Source of the DNA: Akkermansia sp. | GTDB lineage: Bacteria > Verrucomicrobiota > Verrucomicrobiia > Verrucomicrobiales > Akkermansiaceae | DNA length: 18,209 bases | Assembly: GCA_017379255.1 (NCBI GenBank) | Contig: JAFNWZ010000100.1 | Location: 1 to 18,209 of the forward strand | Reading direction: 5' to 3' | Part shown: piece after piece, positions 1 to 6,393 of the stretch | Numbering within the stretch: position 1 is the stretch's first letter | Layout: each line of letters starts with the position of its first letter | The notes under the pieces: generated by a model | The model's database searches: none | Seen by the model: the letters and a program-made list of their open reading frames with translations, nothing else | Told to the model about the DNA's origin: nothing | Made by a program: the position numbers and the translations under genes

Positions 1-16
1 AAAAAAGCAGCAGGAT

Positions 17-295
17 TTAGTAAAGAATCCCAGCTTTCTTGAGGGTGTTGTAGGCACCGTTCTTGGAGATGGTGCGCAGGGCCTTGCAGGAAATCTTCAT
101 GCGCAGGTAACCACCCTTGCCACCGTTGAGCTCGGGAACCCAGATGCGCTTCTCCTGAAGGTTGGGATACACGGTGCGGTTCACCACCTTGGTGACGTGA
201 CGGCCGATACCACCCTTCTTCTTGGCAAGACCGGAACGATGAATGCGGCGGCCCTTGTGCGGCATGGCAAATGTGATGTTGCAAATACGGGACAT
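17..295 (-). CDS. rpmB: 50S ribosomal protein L28
   Basis: This 92-aa basic protein is a structural component of the large ribosomal subunit. The N-terminus (MSRICNIT), the central RTVYPNLQEKRIWVP block and the C-terminal KALRTISKNG block match the L28 pattern of a short N-terminal strand, a PNLQ.K loop and a C-terminal helix. It is longer than the 60-78 aa of many bacterial L28 proteins because of a Gly/Lys-rich insertion (GRRIHRSGLAKKKGGIGRH) and a longer tail, as in several non-proteobacterial L28s. Only two Cys are visible, so no four-Cys zinc site is expected. It is transcribed leftward, away from the lipoprotein gene, from a promoter at 336-363 with a leader of about 35 nt. No Shine-Dalgarno sequence precedes the ATG. 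The identification is confident. Confidence 0.96.
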   Translation of the reverse strand: MSRICNITFAMPHKGRRIHRSGLAKKKGGIGRHVTKVVNRTVYPNLQEKRIWVPELNGGKGGYLRMKISCKALRTISKNGAYNTLKKAGILY

Positions 296-335
296 AAGAT
301 GTTCTAGGTGATGTTAAAAATTAATGCGGTGCGCT

Positions 336-363
336 ATTTTACACAATTTGGGTGTGGCGTCAA
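336..363 (-). promoter_or_regulatory. Promoter of rpmB
   Basis: Reading leftward, TTGACG (363-358) is followed by a 16-bp spacer and TAAAAT (341-336). Both boxes differ from the sigma-70 consensus by one base. Transcription would start near 329, giving a leader of about 34 nt before the ATG at 295. Confidence 0.7.
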
Positions 364-506
364 GCAAAACTACATCTAAAGGGGGAATTTTTTGAAGTTT
401 CCTGCCGGGTAAGCCGTTGGATGTAAAAAAAACACTGGAATATTTGTGTGATTCAAACAAAAACGGAGTAGTGCTGCGCCAGAGTTTCAGAAGCAACGAA
501 TATTTT

Positions 507-1313
507 ATGAAGATGAACAAGAGAGTGACATGCCTGGCCGTGATGCTGGGGGCAGCCCTGGGGCTGAGTTCCTGTGCGGTGTATGATTATCCGGTGTATA
601 CGAGCGCCTCTGTGGGGGTGGGCGGGCCGGGGTGGAGCGCATCTGCGGCGTGGTCAGATGCCCGGTATGATGTGAATGGTTTTCCGATTTTCGGTTATTC
701 GTATGGCCAGCCGGTGTACGGCTACACGGCCAGCGGTGCGGCGGTGTTCACCTTTGCGGCCCTTACATCGAGCTGCTGGGTGCCCAGCTGGGGACCGGCG
801 CACTGGTACTGCGGGCATTGGCATTACCCGCGGCATATTCACCGCGTGAGTTGCCCGCCGAAACACCCGGCGTGGCATCATCCCGGGCGGCATTCCATAG
901 CGTACCACCGCCCGGCTGCTCCTTCCAGGCCGGCGGTGCATCACCGCCCGGTGGCTCATCATAAACCGGCCGTGAATCATAAACCCGCGGCCCAGCACAA
1001 ACCGGCCGTGAATCACAAACCAGTGGTGCAGCACAAGCCAGCTGTGAATCACAAACCGGTGAAGCAGCCGCGCCCGGTGGTGCAGCACAAGCCAGCTGTG
1101 AATTCCCGGCCTGCTGTGGCACAGCGCCCGGCGCAGCGCCCAGCTGGCGTGCAGCGCCCGGCAGTGAGCCGTCCGGCAGCGTCTCATCGTCCGGCGCTGG
1201 TGAGCCGTCCTGCGGTGAACCGGCCTTCGGGTTCCCGTCCGGGCATGTCTCGTCCTTCAGGGGGAGGCGGGCACCGCAATAGCAGTGGCGGGCACCAGGC
1301 GCGCCGGCGTTAA
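507..1313 (+). CDS. Lipoprotein with His/Pro/Lys-rich repeat tail
   Basis: Residues 1-23 form a lipoprotein signal: a basic start, a hydrophobic core and the lipobox LSSC with Cys23. The mature protein would be lipid-anchored, and Ala after the Cys favours the outer membrane. Residues about 50-120 form a Tyr/Gly/Trp-rich region (DARYDVNGFPIFGYSYGQPVYGY) with Cys90, Cys102 and Cys116. Residues about 120-268 are low complexity, built from 5-residue units such as AVNHKP and VVQHKP, then Arg-Pro units and a Gly/Arg end. The many His residues could bind metal, but that is inference. The frame can be extended to a TTG at 417, but that would bury the signal peptide. A TATTTT box at 501-506 lies exactly 6 bp before a second ATG at 513, so MNKRVTC... 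may be the true start. I do not recognise a function. Confidence 0.8.
   Translation: MKMNKRVTCLAVMLGAALGLSSCAVYDYPVYTSASVGVGGPGWSASAAWSDARYDVNGFPIFGYSYGQPVYGYTASGAAVFTFAALTSSCWVPSWGPAHWYCGHWHYPRHIHRVSCPPKHPAWHHPGRHSIAYHRPAAPSRPAVHHRPVAHHKPAVNHKPAAQHKPAVNHKPVVQHKPAVNHKPVKQPRPVVQHKPAVNSRPAVAQRPAQRPAGVQRPAVSRPAASHRPALVSRPAVNRPSGSRPGMSRPSGGGGHRNSSGGHQARRR
947..1103 (+). repeat. Degenerate 15-bp tandem repeats coding [AV]xxHKP units
   Basis: About ten copies of a 15-nt unit encode five residues ending in HKP, HRP or PRP. A 27-bp segment at 1023-1049 recurs exactly at 1077-1103, 54 bp away, which points to recent duplication or slippage. The repeats stay in frame with the lipoprotein. Confidence 0.75.
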
Positions 1314-1347
1314 CCCCTTTTCTTGTCCGGTATAGCAGTAACACAAG

Positions 1348-1378
1348 GCCCCCGGTTCCACTGAGTGGAGCCGGGGGC
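1348..1378. terminator. Strong GC hairpin between lipoprotein and phage-like operon
   Basis: A 12-bp stem pairs 1348-1359 with 1367-1378 (one G-T wobble) around a 7-nt loop. There is no clean T-run on either side, so it may slow transcription rather than terminate strongly. It lies between the convergent ends of the lipoprotein gene and the scaffold gene and could serve both. Confidence 0.55.
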
Positions 1379-1409
1379 GAATGGTCTGTTGCAACTACCC
1401 CGTCAGGGA

Positions 1410-2243
1410 TCAGAGTTTTCTGCCGAATGCCAGGCGGTCGTATTGCTCGTTGGCGTAGCGGTGCTGCGGGTGGCTTGTGCGCATGTAAGCCTCGTGCAGC
1501 GGGTGGGCGGGGTCATGCGCAATGCGGTGGGCCTCGCTCTTGCGGTCGGGTTCCTTGCCGGTGTGCAGGGGGGCTTCCTCCATGAGACTGGCTGCCTCGA
1601 GCATCAGGCGTGCAAAATCCGGGTTAGCGCGCAGGGCTGGGTTTTCCATGAGCGCTTCCACGTTGATGCCGGCTCGTTCGCCCATGGTGCGCAGGAACGC
1701 GCCGATGGTGTTCATGTTGCTTTCATACGCCGGGCCCCAGCTTTGCTGCAGCACGGCATCTGCCTGCTCCACGGCGGCATTCTGCTGCATGTGGCAGCGC
1801 TCCATGTAGCGTCTGCCTTCGTCGGTGTACCGTTCCACCAGGGCGGCGAGCGCCTTGGGGGGTACGCCGTATTCATGCGCCACGCCGCTGAGCTGCTTGA
1901 CCAGCTCCTCATTCCAGATTTCATCAGGGGTATTCTGCGGGCGCTCCATCAGGAAATCCTCTGCCTTTTCCGGCAGCCCCATGGCGGCGCGGAACGCCGC
2001 CATGCGGGCAGAATCGGTGGCATCGGGGTAGCCGCGCAGTTTTTCCAGATTGGCATAGCTCTTGGCCAGGGCCTCCGGGCGGTGGAATTTGGAGAGAGTG
2101 GCCGCGTGCGGCTGCAGCTCTTCAAAGCGGGTGAACCAACCGGGAGTGAAATCGCCTTCTGCATTCATGACCGGGGCGGTCACCGGTTCAGCCACGGGCT
2201 GGTTCTGCTGGGTGGGTACGTTGTGTTCTTCAGTATTATCCAT
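1410..2243 (-). CDS. Podovirus-type capsid assembly (scaffolding) protein
   Basis: This 277-aa acidic, Gln/Glu-rich, mostly helical protein has no membrane segment. After a disordered N-terminus it has FEELQPHAATLSKFHRPEAL (39-58) followed by AKSYANLEKLRGYPDA, then a helical FxxxAHEYGVPPKAL segment at about 118-132. This order (an 'AKSY.NLEK.G' block, then an 'AhelGl.p.qa' block) is typical of T7 gp9-like or BPP-1-like scaffolds that shape the procapsid. ATG 2243 is preferred because upstream in-frame codons overlap the Bbp19-like gene. The two genes share 8 bp (ATGGATAA), suggesting coupled translation. A major capsid gene usually follows a scaffold; here the operon ends at a hairpin instead. 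The family call rests on motif recall only. Confidence 0.65.
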   Translation of the reverse strand: MDNTEEHNVPTQQNQPVAEPVTAPVMNAEGDFTPGWFTRFEELQPHAATLSKFHRPEALAKSYANLEKLRGYPDATDSARMAAFRAAMGLPEKAEDFLMERPQNTPDEIWNEELVKQLSGVAHEYGVPPKALAALVERYTDEGRRYMERCHMQQNAAVEQADAVLQQSWGPAYESNMNTIGAFLRTMGERAGINVEALMENPALRANPDFARLMLEAASLMEEAPLHTGKEPDRKSEAHRIAHDPAHPLHEAYMRTSHPQHRYANEQYDRLAFGRKL

Positions 2244-2511
2244 CGTTTTCTGTTTGGTTTTGTGTTGCTTCCTGCCGGGCCAGTGCCAACTGGCGGCGAA
2301 TGACAAGGAAGATTTCGCGGTGCGCATCGCGGCGCATGGCATCCAGCGGGTCATAGCTGCCTGCCTTGCCCTGGAAAACCGGCAAATCGGTTTCAAAGCG
2401 TTGCTCTAAATCAGCCAGCACCTGCTCAGCCTCCGGGTGTGAGAACACCGCCAGCAGTCGGCGGCGCTCCAGCCGTGCCTGTTCCAATTGTGGGTTACGC
2501 CGGTAAATCAT
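2236..2511 (-). CDS. Bbp19-like small phage protein
   Basis: This 91-aa soluble protein begins with a basic helix (QLEQARLERRRLLAVF). It continues with VLADLEQRFETDLPVF and a C-terminal YDPLDAMRRDAHREIFLVIRRQL helix. The pattern 'vL.DL...f....p.f ... D......r.GrrevwlrI' is that of the Bbp19 family found between portal and scaffold genes of BPP-1-like podoviruses; its exact role is unknown. It overlaps the portal gene by 17 bp upstream and the scaffold gene by 8 bp downstream, so the three are almost certainly co-translated. Confidence 0.65.
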   Translation of the reverse strand: MIYRRNPQLEQARLERRRLLAVFSHPEAEQVLADLEQRFETDLPVFQGKAGSYDPLDAMRRDAHREIFLVIRRQLALARQEATQNQTENDG

Positions 2512-4072
2512 GGGGCATGGGTGGGGGTGTCTGTTGGGTTTCGGCCTCGCGTTTGCGGCGCAGGCGTTTCACGCTGACCTCCGGGCGCAGAATCTCCTCC
2601 GGCACACCGTCGAGGCGCGCGGCCATGCGGAACGTGCGGTCCAGATCCACGTGGTCCAGCAGCTGGGAATCCATGCCGGCCATGCCTTGCAGACGCTGGA
2701 GGGTGCGGGTGATGCCTTCTGATTGCAGGCGGCGCATCACCTGGGCTACCCGGCCCTGGTAAACAACCTGTGGCAGTTCAATGCCCGGTTCGCCGTGGCG
2801 GTCCGGCTGCAGCACGGTGGCGGGCGGCTGCGGGAAGCGCCCCTGGCGGAACAGCAGCGCGAATACGCGTTCCATGAGCGGGCGGAAATCGCTGGCAAAG
2901 AGAGTGAACGAGGGCGAGAACAGCATCACGCGCTCATTTTCGCGGGCGTAAATCTCGCTGGCGGTCATCTGTTGCTTCTGCTCGCTCCACAGCTCCAGCA
3001 TGGGGATGAAGAATGCGCGCCGGATGGCTTCCTGTTTCTGGCGCAGGCGGTCCATGCCCACATCGTACCGCCCTTGTGTGGCCCACTCGCGGGGGAATCC
3101 CAGACTGGCACTTTCCGGGTTGATGAGCGTGCGCCCGCCGGCGCGTAAATCCACCTCGCCAGCCTGGTTGGCCAGCTCCAGAATGCGGGGAAATGCGGCC
3201 ACTTCGCCCAGCATGTCGAGAATCCGGTTGAGGAATTGCGCCTGGCGGATATCCGGGTAGACCAGGCGGGCCGGTGCCAGGCCATACGGCCCTTCGCCCC
3301 AGCGCAGGAAGCGGGTCACCATGTAGGGCATTTCCCGGTAGCCGCTTTCCTGCACGGCGCACTGGTCATCCAGGCTGTAGTAAATGCTCTCGAAGGGCAT
3401 GTTGCGGGCGTTGTCGCGGCTGCGCACCCGTTTGGCGCGGGGACGCACCACATGCAGGAAGCGCAGCACCCCTTCGTGCGGGTTGCGCGCATTTTCCAGC
3501 AGTGCCCGGCCGCGGGGGCCGAGCGCACTGGTGCCGAACTTGGCAGCAGCCTGGTGCGGGGTGAACGTGAATTCTCGCATGTAGGTATCCATGCTGCCTT
3601 CATCATTTTCGGCGCACACAAAATCCCCGCAGGGAATATGGCGGAAAAGCAGGCTGCCGCTGCGGGTGCTGCCGCAATACAGGCTGCCGGTGCCCAGCCC
3701 TACGCGGTCCAGGAAACATTCATGCAGCGCGGTGTAGAAATTGCTCTGCGCCAGTTCCCGGTTGGCAATTTCCGAACAGCGGTTGTACCAGGATTCAGCC
3801 TCGTCTCCGGCATCGGTAAGCGGGCAGCTCCATTTGAACCACAGTTCATTGCTGGGCGTCATGTAGCTCATGTGTCCGCTGGCCAGTTTCTGGCAGGCTT
3901 CCACGGCGGTGGTGTCGCTCAGGTGGTGGGCAGCCGGGGCCTCTGCCGTCTCATAGCCGGATTCGGAGTGCTGGCGTTCGGGCAGCACATAGTGCCGCAG
4001 CGTGTCCCACCAGCTGTCCCAGGGGGCGCGGGCGGCTTTAAGGCTCTGGTAACTCTGAAGTAGTGTCTGCAT
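2495..4072 (-). CDS. Podovirus portal (head-to-tail connector) protein
   Basis: This 525-aa protein has the sequence hallmarks of the T7 gp8-like portal family (Head-tail_con), the dodecameric ring through which DNA is packaged. The N-terminus has Trp-rich APWDSWWDTLRHYVLP (16-31). Next come SDTTAVEACQKLASGHMSYM (52-71) and TPSNELWFKW, the usual 'D.Ta..A...LAsgl...ltpP...WF' block, and then VGLGTGSLYC near 124-133. Later features are a FFIPMLELW segment, the MTASEIYARENERV helix and an aromatic/Pro-rich LFRQGRFPQPPA region. The length suits the family (about 500-560 aa). The frame is fully open. Its ATG overlaps the previous gene's stop (ATGA), and its end overlaps the Bbp19-like gene. No capsid or large terminase gene accompanies it here. 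Confidence 0.85.
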   Translation of the reverse strand: MQTLLQSYQSLKAARAPWDSWWDTLRHYVLPERQHSESGYETAEAPAAHHLSDTTAVEACQKLASGHMSYMTPSNELWFKWSCPLTDAGDEAESWYNRCSEIANRELAQSNFYTALHECFLDRVGLGTGSLYCGSTRSGSLLFRHIPCGDFVCAENDEGSMDTYMREFTFTPHQAAAKFGTSALGPRGRALLENARNPHEGVLRFLHVVRPRAKRVRSRDNARNMPFESIYYSLDDQCAVQESGYREMPYMVTRFLRWGEGPYGLAPARLVYPDIRQAQFLNRILDMLGEVAAFPRILELANQAGEVDLRAGGRTLINPESASLGFPREWATQGRYDVGMDRLRQKQEAIRRAFFIPMLELWSEQKQQMTASEIYARENERVMLFSPSFTLFASDFRPLMERVFALLFRQGRFPQPPATVLQPDRHGEPGIELPQVVYQGRVAQVMRRLQSEGITRTLQRLQGMAGMDSQLLDHVDLDRTFRMAARLDGVPEEILRPEVSVKRLRRKREAETQQTPPPMPHDLPA

Positions 4073-4272
4073 CAGCCCAGGGTGTTGTTAGCCGAATCGA
4101 CCGAGGAGGTGGTCTGCTTGCGGCGGTGGTTGCTCAGGATGGTGGAAAGCAGGCCTTTTTTCTGAGCATTGGTCTGCTGGGTGGCTTCCCGGCTCAAATC
4201 GGTGCTGGTCTGGGTAGCGACCGGAAGCGGGGCGGGGGTGGCGGTGTAGTGATTGCTGCTGCTGAATCCCAT
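4072..4272 (-). CDS. Small portal-linked phage protein
   Basis: This 66-aa hydrophilic protein begins MGFSSSNHYT, has a Pro/Thr/Gln-rich middle, then a basic KKGLLSTILSNHRRK segment and ends in NNTLG. Small proteins with the layout 'MGlf... rrG.asTiLt ... TLG' commonly sit beside the portal gene in T7/BPP-1-like phages, so position and pattern agree. ATG 4272 is chosen because it follows the previous stop by 16 bp. The upstream in-frame ATG at 4338 would overlap that gene by 50 bp. The stop overlaps the portal ATG (ATGA). Function is unknown. Confidence 0.65.
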   Translation of the reverse strand: MGFSSSNHYTATPAPLPVATQTSTDLSREATQQTNAQKKGLLSTILSNHRRKQTTSSVDSANNTLG

Positions 4273-4288
4273 GATATAATAATGTGAG

Positions 4289-4717
4289 TTAGTGTTTGCG
4301 TAAGAACCCGGTCCAGGGGAGCTGGTGGGGGCGCTCATGGCGCAGCCCGCGCTGGAAACACAGCCAGTGCTGCGGCGGCAGGGCGGCAGCCAGCCTGCGG
4401 GCCAGCGCCACATCTCCCACCAGCAGGTGCACATACCAGGCATCTGTTTCGGGGAAACAGTGTTCCAGCTGCGTCCACATGCGGGGCTGAGTACTCAGTA
4501 CGGGTTTCATGAGTGCCACCAGCTGCGGCATTAGCAGCACCACTCCCTGCGGGTGTGCTGCCAGCGCGGCAAGATCTGCTTCCATATCGCGGCCTGCTGC
4601 GTGGTAATACTGCTGTGCCTGCACTCTGGCATCCGGGGTCATGCACAGGAATGTAGTATGCCCGTGGCGGTAAATCCAGCACCAAAGAACAAGCGGTTCA
4701 CCGTTCCGCGCGGGCAT
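4289..4717 (-). CDS. Phage protein, possibly gp13/acetyltransferase-like
   Basis: This 142-aa protein is first in the leftward phage-like operon. It has a hydrophobic strand (GEPLVLWCWIY), a MTPDARVQAQQYY segment and VVLLMPQLVALMKPVLS. Residues 93-126 read AWYVHLLVGDVALARRLAAAL, then HWLCFQRGLR. The C-terminal half resembles the 'v...N..airwL..lGF' end of the GNAT-fold gp13-like proteins (DUF2833) that accompany podovirus portals, but the usual Asn is replaced by Gly-Asp and acetyl-CoA motifs are not obvious. It is short for that family, so it may be a reduced member. No Shine-Dalgarno sequence or clear promoter precedes it. The phage context is solid, the function tentative. Confidence 0.5.
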   Translation of the reverse strand: MPARNGEPLVLWCWIYRHGHTTFLCMTPDARVQAQQYYHAAGRDMEADLAALAAHPQGVVLLMPQLVALMKPVLSTQPRMWTQLEHCFPETDAWYVHLLVGDVALARRLAAALPPQHWLCFQRGLRHERPHQLPWTGFLRKH

Positions 4718-4798
4718 CGCTGCCGGGTGTGTGAATTGAGTTGCCTGCCGGCGGCGGGTGTGCCAGAGTTATCAGCGTACTATTTTTTTTCGCTTACC
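4718..4798. other. Divergent intergenic region of the phage-like cassette
   Basis: These 81 bp separate the two divergent phage-like operons and should hold both promoters. Visible features are a TACTAT box (4778-4783) facing right, an 8-T run (4783-4790), and a small hairpin (4744-4758) with a 6-bp stem and a GGC loop. I see no convincing -35 partner for either direction. Confidence 0.4.
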
Positions 4799-5401
4799 AT
4801 GACTACAACACCCGAAAACACACCGCCCACTGCGCTGGATATCTGCAATCTGGCGCTCAGCCGGCTGGGAGAATCCCCCATTGCTGCGCTCGACCCCAAC
4901 GGCAGCCTGCCTGCCCGCCTTTGCTACATGCATTACCACCCGGTGCGCCGGGAGGTGCTCTGCGCCCACCGCTGGAGCTTTGCCACGGTGCTCACCACGC
5001 TGACCAGCTCAGAGGAACCCGTGGGTGATGATACGCACCAGCTGCGCCATAGTCTGCCGCCGGATTGCCTGCGGGTGCTGGGGGTGAACAGCCGCAGCTG
5101 GACTCTGCGCGGCAGAGCCGTGTATACCCCCAGCCCGAGCATCCGTGTTCTTTACATAGCCGATGTGGAGGATACTTCGCTCTTTGAGCCGCTGTTCATC
5201 GAGGCGCTGGTGCTGCGGCTGGCGTGGAAACTCTGCATTCCGTTGATTAACAGCACTACCGCCCGCCAGGCGCTGGGCGAGGAATACCAGCGCGTGGCAC
5301 TGCCCACCGCAGCGCATTTCAATGCCGTGCAGAATATGTCGAACGATTCCCACCCGCTTTACCGCCTCTGGAGGGGCAGCATGTCGGGCCAGACCGAATA
5401 A
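4799..5401 (+). CDS. Head-tail adaptor (T7 gp11 / P22 gp4-like)
   Basis: This 200-aa protein has an N-terminal TALDICNLALSRLGESPIAAL block (12-32). It continues with LCYMHYHPVRREVLCAHRWSFA (42-63), then a beta-rich middle and a helical C-terminus (FIEALVLRLAWKLCIPL, ARQALGEEYQRV). The pattern 'ia..aL.llGe..I.sld ... a..c...y...rd.vL..h.WsFA' is that of the podoviral adaptor that docks under the portal and receives the tail nozzle. ATG 4799 is chosen because the frame upstream runs through the divergent intergenic region and into the opposite gene. A TACTAT box lies 15 bp before the ATG without a good -35. It starts a rightward operon of three genes. Confidence 0.75.
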   Translation: MTTTPENTPPTALDICNLALSRLGESPIAALDPNGSLPARLCYMHYHPVRREVLCAHRWSFATVLTTLTSSEEPVGDDTHQLRHSLPPDCLRVLGVNSRSWTLRGRAVYTPSPSIRVLYIADVEDTSLFEPLFIEALVLRLAWKLCIPLINSTTARQALGEEYQRVALPTAAHFNAVQNMSNDSHPLYRLWRGSMSGQTE

Positions 5402-5424
5402 ACCACCCGTCCGCAGAACTGCCC

Positions 5425-5715
5425 ATGAAAGCTATAGATTTTGCCTGCCGGTTCCTGACCCGGGTGCAGAAAGATGACCTCTCGCCTGCTGCCCGGCTGG
5501 TTCTCATTGCCGTGGCGGCGGGGCTGGAGGATAAGTGCGATATTGCGCATGAAACAGCCCTGTCTCCCAGTGTGTGCACCACCCAGCTGCGCCACCTGGA
5601 GCAATTGGGCGAGGTGCGTATCATCAGCCCGCTTTCGGAACGCTATGTGATTGCCCCCGCGGGCAAGGCCCGCGTGCGCCGCTTGTTTGATTTCCACCTT
5701 GCACCCCATGGCTAA
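5425..5715 (+). CDS. Small winged-helix DNA-binding protein
   Basis: This 96-aa protein is nearly a single MarR-like winged helix: LSPAARLVLIAVAAGLEDKC as the first helix pair, then an HETALSPSVCTTQLRHLEQLG helix-turn-helix with recognition helix at about 46-60, a wing (EVRIISPLSERYVIAPAG) and a short final helix. It lacks the long dimerisation helices of true MarR proteins, so it is more likely a phage-type regulator or a DNA-binding packaging partner. It lies 23 bp after the adaptor gene and overlaps the next start by 8 bp. I do not recognise a named family. Confidence 0.6.
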   Translation: MKAIDFACRFLTRVQKDDLSPAARLVLIAVAAGLEDKCDIAHETALSPSVCTTQLRHLEQLGEVRIISPLSERYVIAPAGKARVRRLFDFHLAPHG

Positions 5716-5941
5716 GAAACGTTTTCTGAGTATTGAGGAGAAACGCAGCTGGCTGGCAGATATTTTTCGCGATACTGCCGGGGAATACAGCCAGGCAGAT
5801 AAGTTCAAGGCCATGATTGAAGACACTCGCCTGGCCATGCTGGCAGAGGAGGCAGCCAAGCCGGCACCCCAGCAGGCCACACTGCCGGGGATTCCGCGTG
5901 AGTTGCTGGAGCATCTGCCCCCGCCGCTTAATCAGGCCTGA
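5708..5941 (+). CDS. Small terminase-like protein (tentative)
   Basis: This 77-aa protein reads LSIEEKRSWLADIFRDTAGE, then DKFKAMIEDTRLAMLAEEAA, then a Pro-rich end (LPGIPRELLEHLPPPLNQA). 'Helix, turn, D..s....KFKA..lD.rL' resembles the ends of small terminase subunits of T7/BPP-1-like phages, where a lone KxKA helix follows an assembly helix, but the protein is short and the match is weak. ATG 5708 overlaps the winged-helix gene's stop (ATGGCTAA); upstream in-frame codons lie inside that gene. Its own TGA overlaps the end of the convergent yraN gene by 10 bp. Confidence 0.5.
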   Translation: MAKKRFLSIEEKRSWLADIFRDTAGEYSQADKFKAMIEDTRLAMLAEEAAKPAPQQATLPGIPRELLEHLPPPLNQA

Positions 5942-6393
5942 TGCAGCGGCTGGCGCTGGAGCGGGAAGGCCCCGGCCAGGTGGTTCACCTCTGGTCTGCC
6001 ACCTGGCGGCAGCAGCACCTCGATGATATCCATGCGCGTGGGAACTGGTTGCTCCAGCCTGCGCAACCAGAGCATGGCGGCGCGGCGCAGGAGCTGGCGT
6101 TTGTGTTCATTCACGCGCCGTGCCGGGCGTCCCGCGCCGGTGTGCAGCGCGCTTTTCACCTCCACGAATACCAGCATGTCGCCTTGGCGGCAGATGATAT
6201 CCACCTCGCCGCCAGTGCCCATGCGGAACTGGCGGCGCAAAATCTTGTATCCCCGGGCCCGCAGCCAGGAGCATGCCACCAGTTCGCCGTATGCGCCCAC
6301 ATAGGCGCTGCGCGGGCGCGTGCCATCAGCCCAGGGGCAGTTCCAGTTGTGTAACAGGCGCAAACGTGCGGCGATGGTGTATCGTAATTCCAT
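5932..6393 (-). CDS. yraN: YraN/UPF0102 family nuclease-like protein
   Basis: This 153-aa protein has the PD-(D/E)xK endonuclease-like core of the UPF0102 family. AYGELVACSWLRARGYKIL (34-52) carries Glu37. GGEVDIICRQGDMLVFVEVK (61-80) carries Glu63, Asp65, Glu78 and Lys80, the expected acidic and Lys cluster. Its role is unproven; the family is often linked to Holliday-junction processing or DNA repair. About 25 N-terminal residues precede the usual family start. ATG 6393 lies 68 bp inside the 3' end of rnhB. yraN follows rnhB in many bacteria, which supports the call. Confidence 0.88.
   Translation of the reverse strand: MELRYTIAARLRLLHNWNCPWADGTRPRSAYVGAYGELVACSWLRARGYKILRRQFRMGTGGEVDIICRQGDMLVFVEVKSALHTGAGRPARRVNEHKRQLLRRAAMLWLRRLEQPVPTRMDIIEVLLPPGGRPEVNHLAGAFPLQRQPLHQA

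Noticed and set aside
1..16. T-run on the minus strand after rpmB as a terminator
   Set aside because: No hairpin is visible before the run inside the window, and the edge cuts it off.
417..506. TTG-started N-terminal extension of the lipoprotein gene
   Set aside because: The 30 extra residues would sit before a good lipoprotein signal peptide and abolish it.
1365..2303. 312-aa open frame on the plus strand
   Set aside because: It is antisense to the scaffold gene and has a Gly/His/Ala/Val-rich shadow composition without start signals.
3236..4063. 275-aa open frame on the plus strand
   Set aside because: It lies antisense within the portal gene, whose motifs are clear.
4744..4790. Hairpin followed by a T-run as a terminator
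   Set aside because: The T-run starts 24 nt after the 6-bp stem and lies just before the adaptor start, so the geometry is wrong for termination.
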